From positions 434,001 to 498,000 of the forward strand of contig NZ_JACHBD010000002.1 of assembly GCF_014200175.1 (NCBI RefSeq): a stretch of DNA of 64,000 bases, read 5' to 3'. The notes under the pieces were generated by a model that was given only the letters and a program-made list of their open reading frames with translations, was not told where the DNA came from and did no database searches. Both the position numbers and the translations under genes were made by a program. Shown piece by piece: positions 8,420 through 17,065 of this stretch. The DNA is from Rhizobium lentis (GTDB lineage: Bacteria > Pseudomonadota > Alphaproteobacteria > Rhizobiales > Rhizobiaceae). Each line of letters opens with the position of its first letter. Positions within the stretch are counted from its first letter, which is position 1.

Positions 8420-9331
8420 ATGACCAGCATTTTGACGAACGTTGCGGCGATGGCCGCTCTTCAGACACTCCGCGGAATCAATGACGGCCTCGAGGCTACG
8501 CAGAACCGCGTATCGTCGGGTTATCGCGTCGAAAAAGCGTCCGACAATGCCGCCTACTGGTCAATCGCAACGACCATGCGTTCGGACAACAAGGCGCTTT
8601 CCGCCGTCTCCGATGCGCTCGGCCTCGGCGCCGCCAAGGTCGACACCGCTTACTCCGCCATGGACAGCGCCATCGACGTGATCAGCGAAATCAAGGCGAA
8701 GATCGTCGCGGCAACAGAAAAGGGCGTCGACAAGACCAAGGTCCAGGAAGAAATCGGCCAGCTGCAGCAGCAGCTCCTGAGCATCGCGCAATCGGCTTCC
8801 TTCTCCGGTGAAAACTGGGTTGCCGGCGCTGACGGCACCAAGAGCGTGGTTTCCACCTTCGTGCGCGACGGCAACGGCAATGTCTCGGTCAAGACGACGG
8901 ACTACATCCTGGACACGAGCTCCACGGGTAACGTTCTCTTTGGCATGACCTCGACTGGCACGATCGAGACGAGTTCCGGCATCATCGGCACGTCCTACGG
9001 CACCATCGGCTCGATCTACTCGATGGATATCAGCACCTTCGGTTCGGCTGAGATCTCCATGGCACTGACTTCGATCGAGGCCGGTCTGGAAGCGATGACC
9101 AAGGCGGCCTCCCAGCTTGGTTCGATTTCCACCCGTATCGAACTGCAGGAAAACTTCGTCGGAGCGCTCAGCGATTCGATCGACTCGGGCGTCGGCCGTC
9201 TCGTGGATGCCGACATGGAAGAGGAGTCGAGCAAGCTGACAGCGTTGCAAACCCAGCAACAGCTGGCGATCCAGTCGCTATCGATCGCCAACTCCAGCGC
9301 GCAGAATATCCTCACGCTGTTCCGCAGCTAA
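8420..9331 (+). CDS. flaC: flagellin FlaC
   Basis: This is the third flagellin, 303 residues from the ATG at 8420. The frame is open 24 bases further upstream, but MTSI aligns with the starts of FlaA and FlaB, and AAGGGG lies 8-14 bases before it. The ends are typical flagellin: SSGYRVEKASDNAAYWSIAT, and SLSIANSSAQNILTLFRS. The middle part (about residues 150-215) is the most changed relative to FlaA/FlaB. Some DNA tracts are identical to flaB while others are more diverged, a mosaic pattern. The flaC symbol follows gene order in R. leguminosarum; other rhizobia use flaD for the copy at this place. Confidence 0.92.
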   Translation: MTSILTNVAAMAALQTLRGINDGLEATQNRVSSGYRVEKASDNAAYWSIATTMRSDNKALSAVSDALGLGAAKVDTAYSAMDSAIDVISEIKAKIVAATEKGVDKTKVQEEIGQLQQQLLSIAQSASFSGENWVAGADGTKSVVSTFVRDGNGNVSVKTTDYILDTSSTGNVLFGMTSTGTIETSSGIIGTSYGTIGSIYSMDISTFGSAEISMALTSIEAGLEAMTKAASQLGSISTRIELQENFVGALSDSIDSGVGRLVDADMEEESSKLTALQTQQQLAIQSLSIANSSAQNILTLFRS

Positions 9332-9395
9332 ATCAGCCGCTGAAGCTGGACCGAATCTTGCGCCGCCGTTCGGCCGCAAGCAGCAAATCTTCCGG

Positions 9396-9425
9396 ACCGC
9401 GCCCGAAACGGCGCGGTTATTTCTT
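9396..9425 (+). terminator. intrinsic terminator after flaC
   Basis: An 8-bp stem (ACCGCGCC at 9396-9403 with its complement at 9410-9417) and a 6-base loop are followed by a T-rich run. Confidence 0.8.
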
Positions 9426-9562
9426 TAATATCAACTGCTTGACTTGCGAGACGATCCGCTTGCCGAGCTCGCAGCGTCGCTCTTGCCGAACAGGTTGATA
9501 TCGAGTTAACTTCACCTTGAGTTGATTTGCTTTTGCGACACCCGGTGAAATTTCGCCGGAGG

Positions 9563-9600
9563 CATGAGGCCACTTCAGTCGCCGCCGGCAACCCGGCCTG
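9563..9600 (+). promoter_or_regulatory. flagellin leader element upstream of flaD
   Basis: CATGAGGCCACTTC at 9563 is followed by CCGG at 9585-9588 and CCGG at 9593-9596, then CTGCCC. This is the most diverged of the four copies: the CCGG boxes are 8 bases apart (start to start) instead of 11-13. The order and the distance from CATGA to the first CCGG (22 bases) are kept. Confidence 0.5.
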
Positions 9601-9629
9601 CCCTTTTATCTTATTCCGAGACCCTGTCG

Positions 9630-10592
9630 ATGACCGTTAAGATTACCAGCGCGGCCGCGGTGAATGCACTTGCAGTGCTGCGCAGCATCAACAAAGAAGC
9701 CAGCCAGACCCAGCAACAAGTGTCTTCGGGATATCGGATCGAGACGGCCGCCGATGATGCCTCTTACTGGTCGGTCGCAACCGTCATGCGCTCGGACAGC
9801 ACCAATCTCGGCACGATCGGCGACGCGCTCGGTCTCGGCGCCGCCAAGGTGGATGCGACCTATACGGCGATGACTTCGGCGATCGATCTCGTCACCCAGA
9901 TCCGCGCCAAGCTCGTTGCGGCAAGAGAACCCGGCACCGACAAGGACAAGATCAACGCCGAGATCAGCGAATACAAGGAGCAGTTGAAGACTGTCGTCGA
10001 ATCGACGTCCTTTGCCGGCGAAAACTGGTTGCTGAACAGTGACAAGGCAGCGCCACCGACTTGGTCGGTCATTTCGGGCTTCGTTCGCGCCTCGACCGGT
10101 GAATACCAGGCTCAGAGCATCGACTTCCCCTCGTCGCAGACCATCCTCATCGACAAGAACAATGCGAGCGGCGGCCTGTTCACCAAGGCAATCGATGCCC
10201 AGGCGATCAACAATAGGGGCACGGGACCCCGGAACTATTACCTGCTGGACGCCGATTCGACGACGCCGGCAACGGGAACGGAAGTCGCGATCGACAAGAA
10301 CACCACCGACGCCCAACTCGCCGACATGCTTGATGTGACCGACTCTCTGCTCTCCTCGCTGACGACGACATCAGCCTCGATTGGCGTGATGAAGGCGCGT
10401 ATCGACGATCAGATCGATTACACCGCCGATCTGTCCGATTCGATCGATAAGAGCGTCGGTGCGCTCGTCGACACCGATATGGACGAGGCTTCGATCCGCC
10501 AGAAGGCGATCGAAACGCAGAAGCAGATGGCCGTCGAAGCGATCTCGATCCTCAACACGGCAGCAAGCAAGATCCTCATTCTGCTGGAATAG
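9630..10592 (+). CDS. flaD: divergent flagellin FlaD
   Basis: This is the fourth flagellin, 320 residues from the ATG at 9630. The frame is open 66 bases upstream, but that part holds the leader element. The conserved ends are present, with SSGYRIETAADDASYWSVAT and a C-terminal EAISILNTAASKILILLE, but both have many substitutions compared with FlaA-C. The middle is longer and rich in D, N and T. It lacks the long identical DNA tracts seen among flaA-C, so it is an older duplicate. Its share in the filament cannot be judged from sequence. No clear terminator follows, so it may be read through into the next gene. Confidence 0.9.
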   Translation: MTVKITSAAAVNALAVLRSINKEASQTQQQVSSGYRIETAADDASYWSVATVMRSDSTNLGTIGDALGLGAAKVDATYTAMTSAIDLVTQIRAKLVAAREPGTDKDKINAEISEYKEQLKTVVESTSFAGENWLLNSDKAAPPTWSVISGFVRASTGEYQAQSIDFPSSQTILIDKNNASGGLFTKAIDAQAINNRGTGPRNYYLLDADSTTPATGTEVAIDKNTTDAQLADMLDVTDSLLSSLTTTSASIGVMKARIDDQIDYTADLSDSIDKSVGALVDTDMDEASIRQKAIETQKQMAVEAISILNTAASKILILLE

Positions 10593-10791
10593 AGCTGGGC
10601 GCGATTACCGATGGCAGTGGCGCCATTCATCCTCGCGCAAGTTTGACTTCCTAGTTTCCGGCATGAAGGCATCGTCCGAAATCGTGCCGGCGCAAGGTCA
10701 GGCCCTTGTTCGCTGCGAAGGACATGTCGCGCGCAAGGTCATTTTGACGGGGGCAGCATGCCGCGTGTCTCCCGGATGCTGGATGGTTTCT

Positions 10792-11421
10792 ATGAGCATT
10801 TCGCTTTCTCGGTATTTGAAGGATTTCGGCGAACCGAAACCGTCAGCGCCGATTATCGATCTCGACAATTTGGCGGGAGATGTTTTTCCAGAGCCGCCGA
10901 GCGAACCGCCGGTCGACGTCGAGGCGGAGCGTCGCGATGCCTATGCGCAAGGCCATGCCGCGGCGACCGCTGATTTGACCGAGAAATACGAAAGCGAGGC
11001 GCGCGCTCTGGCCGAGGTCCATGCGCGCGAGGTCGAAGACCTCAAGATTCGTTATGAAGTGGAGGCGGCGGCGGTCATTGCATCCCGCGTCCGCGATATC
11101 GCCGAAGAAGTTGCTCAGCTCGTCAGCGCCGGCGCGGCCACGGCCATTGCGCCCGTCATAACGGAAGCGCTTGCGGCCAAGGCTGCCGAAAGTCTCGCCG
11201 CTTTGCTGCGGGACGCGATTCTCGAAGGGGCGGCCGGACCGATCGCCGTCAGGGGGCCGACCAGCCTCTTCGACATATTAAAGGCCGAGCTCGGCAAACA
11301 TGCTGCGGCGGTTCGGCACATCGAGGCCGACGATGTCGATCTAGCCGTCGAAATCGGTGAATCCGTCATCGTCACCCGTATGTCCGCCTGGGCGGCCAGC
11401 TTGAAGAAAGTTCTCGAATGA
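10792..11421 (+). CDS. FliH-like protein upstream of motB
   Basis: This is a 209-residue acidic protein. A Pro-rich N-terminus is followed by a segment [14 protein letters not shown] (about residues 45-58), which resembles the start of FliH, then a long coiled coil (about 60-115) and a compact C-terminal part. This layout is that of FliH/type III stator proteins, which bind the export ATPase FliI, but the similarity is weak and judged by eye. I chose the ATG at 10792; ATG codons at 10783 and 10663 are also in frame. The gene overlaps motB by 4 bases (ATGA), so it is co-translated with the motor genes. No recognised fliH is otherwise visible in the window. Confidence 0.65.
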   Translation: MSISLSRYLKDFGEPKPSAPIIDLDNLAGDVFPEPPSEPPVDVEAERRDAYAQGHAAATADLTEKYESEARALAEVHAREVEDLKIRYEVEAAAVIASRVRDIAEEVAQLVSAGAATAIAPVITEALAAKAAESLAALLRDAILEGAAGPIAVRGPTSLFDILKAELGKHAAAVRHIEADDVDLAVEIGESVIVTRMSAWAASLKKVLE

Positions 11422-12746
11422 GCGACGGCGAAAACCATCACCACGGCAGAAACGAGATCATTATCGTCAAGCGGCACGGCGGCGGTGATCACGACGGTGC
11501 CCACGGCGGTGCGTGGAAAATTGCCTATGCCGACTTCATGACGGCGATGATGGCTTTCTTCCTGGTCATGTGGCTGGTCAACGCCGCCAATGAGGAGACC
11601 AAGGCGGCGGTTGCGACCTATTTCAATCCGATCAAGCTTGCCGACGAAAAGCCAACCGAGAAAGGCCTGAAGAAGCCTGTCGATCATGCCGAGGGCGAGG
11701 AGAAGAAGGAAAAGTCGAAACAGAAGGAAGATAATCCGACCGAGGGCAAGTCCGCCGCCGATGGTGACGACCAGACATCGACTTCAGGCGACCAGACCAA
11801 TTATTCCGAGGCCGATTTCTTCGAGAATCCCTATTCGGTTCTCGCCGAGATCGCTCAGGAGGTCGGCCAGCAGGCCAATGTCAGTGCCAAGGGCGATGGC
11901 GGCGCGGCCGATTCCGGCCCTGCCACCGGCGCCGATGGCGGGCAAGCCTATCGCGATCCCTTCGATCCGGATTTCTGGACGAAGCAGGTCGAGGTGACAA
12001 CGGCCGGAAAACCCTTGCCGCCCGGCAAGAGCCAGGAGCAGGCGACCGAGAGCGAGACGACGGAGATCGCCAAGACCGAGGATATGAAGCCGGTGCCTTT
12101 GGCAGCCGATCAGAAGCCCGGTAAGGAACCCAAGGAGACCAAGGAAACGACAGGCGCCGCCGAGGCCAAGGACGGCAAGGCGACGGATGGGAAGGCGCCT
12201 GAGGAGAAGAAGGCGGAAGCCCGCAAGGACGCCGAGCATCAGAAGGAAACCGACAAGAGCGCAACTGAGGCAGAGCAGCAGAAGAAGGAAGCTGAACAGC
12301 TTCAGGCGCAGATTGCGCAACAGATCGGTGGTGTTGCCGGCAAGCTCGCTGAAGGTCTGACAGTGACGGCAGCCGAAGGCGGTCTGCTGGTCAGCATCTC
12401 CGACCAGAACGACGATTCGATGTTCAATGTCGGTTCGGCTGTTCCGCGCCAGGAGATGGTGCTCGCCATGGAAAAGATTGGGACGGTCCTGAAGGAGAGG
12501 GGTGGCGCGGTCGCCATCCGCGGCCACACGGACGGGCGCCAATACAGGGGCGGGCAGAACGAGAACTGGCGGCTTTCGATGGATCGCGCCCAGAGCGCCT
12601 ACTACATGCTCGTGCGCGGCGGACTGGACGAGACGCGCGTCTCCCAGGTCTCCGGTTTCGCCGATCGTCGGCTGAAGCTCCCCGCCGACCCGTTCAACGC
12701 GGCCAACCGCCGGATCGAGATCCTGGTGCAGGCGGAAAAGGGATAG
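11418..12746 (+). CDS. motB: flagellar motor stator protein MotB
   Basis: MotB anchors the stator to peptidoglycan and carries the proton-binding Asp. The 442-residue product has a His-rich cytoplasmic start and one membrane segment at about residues 33-57 ([20 protein letters not shown]). The essential Asp is at about residue 39. The OmpA-type peptidoglycan-binding domain fills the last ~130 residues, with [20 protein letters not shown]. In between lies a very long K/E-rich linker (about 75-300), far longer than in E. coli MotB (308 residues in total). In rhizobia the periplasmic part of MotB works with MotC, the next gene. Confidence 0.96.
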   Translation: MSDGENHHHGRNEIIIVKRHGGGDHDGAHGGAWKIAYADFMTAMMAFFLVMWLVNAANEETKAAVATYFNPIKLADEKPTEKGLKKPVDHAEGEEKKEKSKQKEDNPTEGKSAADGDDQTSTSGDQTNYSEADFFENPYSVLAEIAQEVGQQANVSAKGDGGAADSGPATGADGGQAYRDPFDPDFWTKQVEVTTAGKPLPPGKSQEQATESETTEIAKTEDMKPVPLAADQKPGKEPKETKETTGAAEAKDGKATDGKAPEEKKAEARKDAEHQKETDKSATEAEQQKKEAEQLQAQIAQQIGGVAGKLAEGLTVTAAEGGLLVSISDQNDDSMFNVGSAVPRQEMVLAMEKIGTVLKERGGAVAIRGHTDGRQYRGGQNENWRLSMDRAQSAYYMLVRGGLDETRVSQVSGFADRRLKLPADPFNAANRRIEILVQAEKG

Positions 12747-12750
12747 TCGT

Positions 12751-14046
12751 ATGGCGCGTCGGCAGCATCGCTACCTCGGATTTATGGCCCTCGGCCTGGC
12801 GATGCTTTCGCCTGCCGCTGGAAAAGCGCAGGATCCGGACGATCTCGCGCCCTACAAGATGCTGCGTTCGCTGCAGTTCGTGCAGGATTCCGTCGTCGCC
12901 GGCGATCATTCGGCCGGCGAAATGCAGCGCTTCATGCTGGGCACCATCGACGAGCGGCTGCGAACGGCCGATACAAAGATTTTCGATGACGACCGCAATG
13001 TCGATGCGGCGCTGATCTATACGATGAGCGGCGGCAATCCCCAGACGCTCGAATATTTGATCGCCCATGACGTCGACGGCTATTTCGACAACCGCGTTAC
13101 CGATGTGCTGCGCAAATATCTGACCGGCAAGGGGCTGCTCGTCGCCAAGACGCTGGAGGAAACCGCCAGGGAATATCGCGACAAGAAGATCGGTCCATAC
13201 CTGGCGCTGATCGGCGGCAACGTGCTGATCGCCACGAAACCGACAGATGCGCTTGATCTCTACGACCAGGCGCGTCTTGCCGCGCCGGGCACGATCGTCG
13301 AGGAGGCGGCCTTGCGCCGTTCCCTCGCCATCTGCGTCGACAAGGGAATGCTCGACAAGGGGCTCGCCTATTCGCAGCGTTATGCCAGACGCTTCCTGCA
13401 TTCGCCCTATGCCAGCCAGTTCGCCGATCTTTTCGTCAAGCTCGTCGTCGCCAATGATCGCGACGTGAAACCGCAGGATGTCGTCGATATCCTCTCCTTC
13501 ATGGATGCCCCGCGCCAGCGCGAGGTCTATCTGCGAATCGCCCGCGCTGCCGCGATAGCGGGCAAACCCGAGCTGGCGCGCATGGCGGTCGAACATGTGC
13601 AATTGCTTGGCGCGGGCACCGACAATGCCTTCGGTCCGCTGGCGGATTTTTACGGCGGCATGGCCGGCCTTCCCACAGAGGATATCGATCAGGCGGCAAA
13701 GAACGTCAGCGGCATCAACGGCGAAATGCTTTCGCCGCGGGATCAGGCGCTGCAGGCGGCGGCGCGATCCGTCGCCGAGCAGATTCTGCGCGCGCCGGAT
13801 CCGGCAAGCCTGACGCAAGCATCCGATCCTAATACTTCTCATCAAGAAATCACTTCTGACAAGGCTGCGGCGATAGCCATGCAAGCGGGAGCGCCAGGCG
13901 CGCATCCCGGGCCTGTTCCGGGAGGTGTGGCATCGACTGGCCAGAACCAGGATACCGACCCCTCATTCAACGCATTTGTGACGACCAGCCGATCCAAGCT
14001 CGACGCGATCGATGGTCTTCTGGCGCAGGAAGGCAACGAACAATGA
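12751..14046 (+). CDS. motC: periplasmic motility protein MotC
   Basis: MotC is a rhizobial periplasmic protein that binds the periplasmic part of MotB and modulates rotation speed. The 431-residue product has a signal peptide ending near residue 26 (G-K-A). It has a largely helical body without membrane segments and a low-complexity G/A/P-rich region near residues 375-405. The C-terminal tail is DAIDGLLAQEG. It starts 4 bases after motB and overlaps motD(fliK), which makes the order motB-motC-motD typical of Sinorhizobium. Its predicted chaperone, MotE, is at the start of the window. Confidence 0.92.
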   Translation: MARRQHRYLGFMALGLAMLSPAAGKAQDPDDLAPYKMLRSLQFVQDSVVAGDHSAGEMQRFMLGTIDERLRTADTKIFDDDRNVDAALIYTMSGGNPQTLEYLIAHDVDGYFDNRVTDVLRKYLTGKGLLVAKTLEETAREYRDKKIGPYLALIGGNVLIATKPTDALDLYDQARLAAPGTIVEEAALRRSLAICVDKGMLDKGLAYSQRYARRFLHSPYASQFADLFVKLVVANDRDVKPQDVVDILSFMDAPRQREVYLRIARAAAIAGKPELARMAVEHVQLLGAGTDNAFGPLADFYGGMAGLPTEDIDQAAKNVSGINGEMLSPRDQALQAAARSVAEQILRAPDPASLTQASDPNTSHQEITSDKAAAIAMQAGAPGAHPGPVPGGVASTGQNQDTDPSFNAFVTTSRSKLDAIDGLLAQEGNEQ

Positions 14047-15482
14047 TGGATTTGAGCGTCTCGGGCGGAGCCTCTGGTGCTGAGGCGGCCGCGGCCGCGA
14101 AATCCGCCAAAGCGGCTGGTAAGGGTGATGCCGCTGGTCAGAAGGGCGACTTCTCCGATGTGCTTGCCAAGGCGAGCGGGAGCGCCGCCAACGACGCGCC
14201 CGACGGTGCGGAGCTGGATCAGGGCCCGGTTGCCGATGGCGACGCGGCGAAGGTGGCGCGGACGATCCGCAGCCGCGCCAAACCGTTGATCGATCTCAGC
14301 GACGCCGCGCTGAAGGCGCAGGCCGAGGTGCAGCCGGAAACGATCGCCAATGGTGAAAAGGCCGCCGCAAAGCCGGCAAAGGATCAGCGCAAATTGCCGG
14401 CCGATCTCGGCAAGCTCGATGCCAAGGATGCGTCTGCCGACGAAGCAGGGGAGGTGGCCAAAGGCGTCAAGCACGCCAAGAGTGACCTCTCGAAAACCGA
14501 TGCGAATGCGGACGGCGAGGACGATGACGGCGGCATTTCGGACGTACTCGGCCTTCTGAAGCAGGAGCCCGCCGACGCGACGGCCGTCTTGCCGGCCGGA
14601 GCCGCGGCTCATCTCGCCGCCGCCAAGGCCGGGGAGGCCGGGCCTGTCGACAAGAAGACCGCAGCTGACGCCAAAACGAGCGGCCACGCATCCGACGCCC
14701 TGGCGGCCGTCAGCGGCAATGTCGAAGACGTCAAGGCGGATGAGATCGGGGTTCCAGGGGCGGAGAACGCCGACGCCGCCGAGGGCAGAACCTTCCGGCT
14801 CAGCCGCGCCGACGGCCGCGGGGTATCGATGGATGTTCACATCGGTGCGGATCAGGCCGGGCCGAAGGACGGCTCGAAGAAAGCCGAAATAGAAAACGTC
14901 TCGGTCCTCGAATCGCGCCGCTATATCGGCTTGGCGCAGAATAACAATTCCGCCGCCGTCACCGCCGCCCTCTCCGGCGATTCCGAATGGGCGCGCGCCA
15001 TGGAGCCGAGTTCAGCGCTATCCAACGCGGCGGAATGGACGAGCACCGGCAAAGTGGTCAATACGCTGAAGATCCAGATGAACCCGATCGATCTTGGCCT
15101 GGTGACTGCAACCATGCGCCTGTCCGGCGACGCCCTGAACGTCGACCTCAAGGTCGATACGGGCGCAGCCTATAGGCAGCTGAAGGAAGATCACGGCAAG
15201 ATCCTCGAAGCGCTGCGCAGTCAGGGTTATGCGGTCGATAACATCACCATCAGCATGGCCCCCGTCGAGCGTGGCGACGCCGGCAACCAGGCGGGCAGCC
15301 AGGGGCAGGCCTCCCAGCAGCAGTCGCTTCCCGAGCAGGGGCAGGGCGGAGCGGCGCGCGAGCGCCACAATCAGACGGCGCAACGGACGGATGGAGGCTT
15401 CAATGGCGCAGGCGAGACCGGTATTGAAGATGTTCCTGTTGGCCGGGCTGGCATGGGCGGCGCTGGCGGCGTTTACCTCTGA
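14043..15482 (+). CDS. fliK: MotD/FliK, hook-length control protein
   Basis: This gene was first called motD in S. meliloti and later shown to be FliK, the hook-length ruler that switches export from hook to filament proteins. The 479-residue product has a low-complexity A/K/D-rich N-terminal two-thirds, as usual for FliK. A conserved hook-length domain lies at about residues 335-410 (TLKIQMNPIDLGLVTATM, LNVDLKVDTG). A Q-rich tail follows. The start overlaps motC by 4 bases. The 3' end overlaps the transglycosylase gene by 80 bases in another frame. Confidence 0.9.
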   Translation: MMDLSVSGGASGAEAAAAAKSAKAAGKGDAAGQKGDFSDVLAKASGSAANDAPDGAELDQGPVADGDAAKVARTIRSRAKPLIDLSDAALKAQAEVQPETIANGEKAAAKPAKDQRKLPADLGKLDAKDASADEAGEVAKGVKHAKSDLSKTDANADGEDDDGGISDVLGLLKQEPADATAVLPAGAAAHLAAAKAGEAGPVDKKTAADAKTSGHASDALAAVSGNVEDVKADEIGVPGAENADAAEGRTFRLSRADGRGVSMDVHIGADQAGPKDGSKKAEIENVSVLESRRYIGLAQNNNSAAVTAALSGDSEWARAMEPSSALSNAAEWTSTGKVVNTLKIQMNPIDLGLVTATMRLSGDALNVDLKVDTGAAYRQLKEDHGKILEALRSQGYAVDNITISMAPVERGDAGNQAGSQGQASQQQSLPEQGQGGAARERHNQTAQRTDGGFNGAGETGIEDVPVGRAGMGGAGGVYL

Positions 15483-15987
15483 GGCAGCCGCTTCCACCGG
15501 TGCCTGCGAACAAGAAATCCAGTCGGCTGCCGCCAAATACGGCATCCCGGTCGGCATCCTCTATTCGGTCGGCCTGACGGAGACGGGTCGTAAAGGCTCA
15601 CTCTATCCTTATGCCATGAACGTCGAAGGCAGGGCGATTTTTCCGCCCTCTGAACAGGATGCGATGAGGCAGTTCGATGTCGCCCGCAGAAGCGGGGCGA
15701 AGCTCATCGACATCGGGTGCATGCAGATCAATCATTATTATCACGGCGAGAATTTCGCTTCCGCCGAAGATATGTTCGATCCACATCGCAACGTCGAATA
15801 TGCGGCGAAGTTTCTCCGCAACCTGCATGACCGTCATGAAACCTGGACGATGGCGGTCGCCAGATACCATGCAGGGCCTAATAACAACCCGGCGCAGAAG
15901 CAATATGTCTGCCGCGTCATCGCTAATTTGGTGGCCACTGGCTACGGTAAGTGGACTCCCAATGCGAGTAACTTCTGTCAAAATTGA
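15403..15987 (+). CDS. lytic transglycosylase of the flagellar cluster (SltF-like)
   Basis: The product is a predicted secreted peptidoglycan lytic transglycosylase with an SLT/lysozyme-like fold. I chose the ATG at 15403 because GGAGG lies 5 bases upstream; this gives 194 residues. A signal peptide ends at about residue 31. The catalytic Glu is at about residue 60 (VGLTETG), followed by IGCMQINHYYHG and AVARYHAGPNN, which are typical SLT motifs. The gene begins inside the last 80 bases of fliK. Alphaproteobacterial FlgJ lacks the muramidase half, and in Rhodobacter a separate SltF opens the wall for the rod. This gene is a good candidate for that job, by inference. Confidence 0.85.
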   Translation: MAQARPVLKMFLLAGLAWAALAAFTSEAAASTGACEQEIQSAAAKYGIPVGILYSVGLTETGRKGSLYPYAMNVEGRAIFPPSEQDAMRQFDVARRSGAKLIDIGCMQINHYYHGENFASAEDMFDPHRNVEYAAKFLRNLHDRHETWTMAVARYHAGPNNNPAQKQYVCRVIANLVATGYGKWTPNASNFCQN

Positions 15988-16267
15988 TTCAATCAAAAGT
16001 AGAAGAGCCGCAATGTGACGAAACTGTGTCATAATGTGGCGGGAATCCGGCGCTAAACCGATGTGCAAGTCACATTTAACCTCTCGTTAACTTTTCCACG
16101 AAACTTTTGTGTGGATATCTAGATGCAGCCACTATATGTAGATCAAATCGCCACACGGATCTTAATCAATTATTAGTTTCTGCCATTAACTTTAACGAGT
16201 TGTCGCCGATTCGCGCGATTCGTACCCATAGATCATCGAAGTGCCACACTGATTCGGAGGCGGACGA
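15988..16267 (+). promoter_or_regulatory. upstream region of rem
   Basis: This is 280 bases of AT-rich sequence without a gene. GTGTGG at 16109-16114 and CCACAC at 16151-16156 form a widely spaced inverted repeat, and another CCACAC-containing site lies near 16243. In S. meliloti rem is turned on by VisNR, so an activator site is expected here, but I cannot assign these repeats to VisNR. GGAGG lies 7 bases before the rem start. Confidence 0.4.
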
Positions 16268-16939
16268 ATGATCGTAGTGGTTGATGAGCGTGAGCTCGTG
16301 AAAGACGGATACACATCCCTGTTTGGCCGGGAGGGCATTCCCTCTACCGGCTTTGATCCATCGGAATTCGGCGAGTGGGTGCAGACCGCCGCCGATTCGG
16401 ATATTGCGGCGGTCGAGGCCTTCTTGATCGGTCAGGGCCAGCGCAGCTTTGAACTGCCCCGGGCGATCCGGGACCGCTCGATGGCGCCGGTGATCGCGGT
16501 CAGCGACCAGCCCTCGCTCGAAAACACCCTTGCGCTTTTCGATTGCGGCGTCGACGACGTGGTGCGCAAACCGGTCCATCCGCGCGAAATCCTCGCAAGG
16601 GCGGCCGCAATCCGGCGCCGGCTGAAGGCAATCGCCAACTACACCGATATCGGCGGCATCCGCGTCTTCTCGGATGGTCGAGACCCCGAGATCAACGGCG
16701 AGGTCTTTGCGCTGCCCCGGCGCGAGCGCCGCATCCTCGAATATTTGATCGCCAATCGCGGCCGCCGGGTCACCAAGACCCAGATCTTCAACGCCATTTA
16801 CGGCATCTTCGATGAAGAGGTCGAGGAGAACGTCGTCGAGAGCCACATCTCGAAGCTGCGCAAGAAGCTGCGCAAGAAGCTCGGCGTCGATCCGGTCGAT
16901 TCCAAACGCTTCCTTGGCTATTGCATCGATTGGACCTGA
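16268..16939 (+). CDS. rem: Rem/FtcR flagellar transcription regulator
   Basis: Rem (FtcR in Brucella) is the OmpR-type activator of class II flagellar genes in rhizobia, standing between VisNR and the structural genes. The 223 residues match the known length. The N-terminal ~115 residues have a receiver fold, but the usual phospho-acceptor strand is degenerate: the segment [10 protein letters not shown] has no Asp at the expected place. The C-terminal ~100 residues form a winged helix with [18 protein letters not shown] and [19 protein letters not shown] strong GGAGG site marks the ATG. The degenerate receiver implies action without classic phosphorylation. Confidence 0.93.
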   Translation: MIVVVDERELVKDGYTSLFGREGIPSTGFDPSEFGEWVQTAADSDIAAVEAFLIGQGQRSFELPRAIRDRSMAPVIAVSDQPSLENTLALFDCGVDDVVRKPVHPREILARAAAIRRRLKAIANYTDIGGIRVFSDGRDPEINGEVFALPRRERRILEYLIANRGRRVTKTQIFNAIYGIFDEEVEENVVESHISKLRKKLRKKLGVDPVDSKRFLGYCIDWT

Positions 16940-17065
16940 TTTTTCCGGCCGGCTGGCGGCGCCCGGCGGAACCTCGAGACTGGCCTCGCTGCTCCCCATG
17001 ACAGACAGCTTCACGCAAGGCCCGGCAAATACTCTCGAGCTTAACGGGTAAAACGAGGTTTTCAG

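Noticed and set aside
10593..10791. Longer start (10459 or 10663) for the FliH-like gene
   Set aside because: The 10459 start lies inside flaD in another frame. The residues after 10663 are low in helix and do not match the FliH-like pattern, and no clear ribosome site favours them.
15229..15402. Upstream part of the transglycosylase frame, possible frameshift fusion with fliK
   Set aside because: The upstream residues are R/S-rich out-of-frame reading of fliK. Both genes have intact ends and the transglycosylase has its own start signal.
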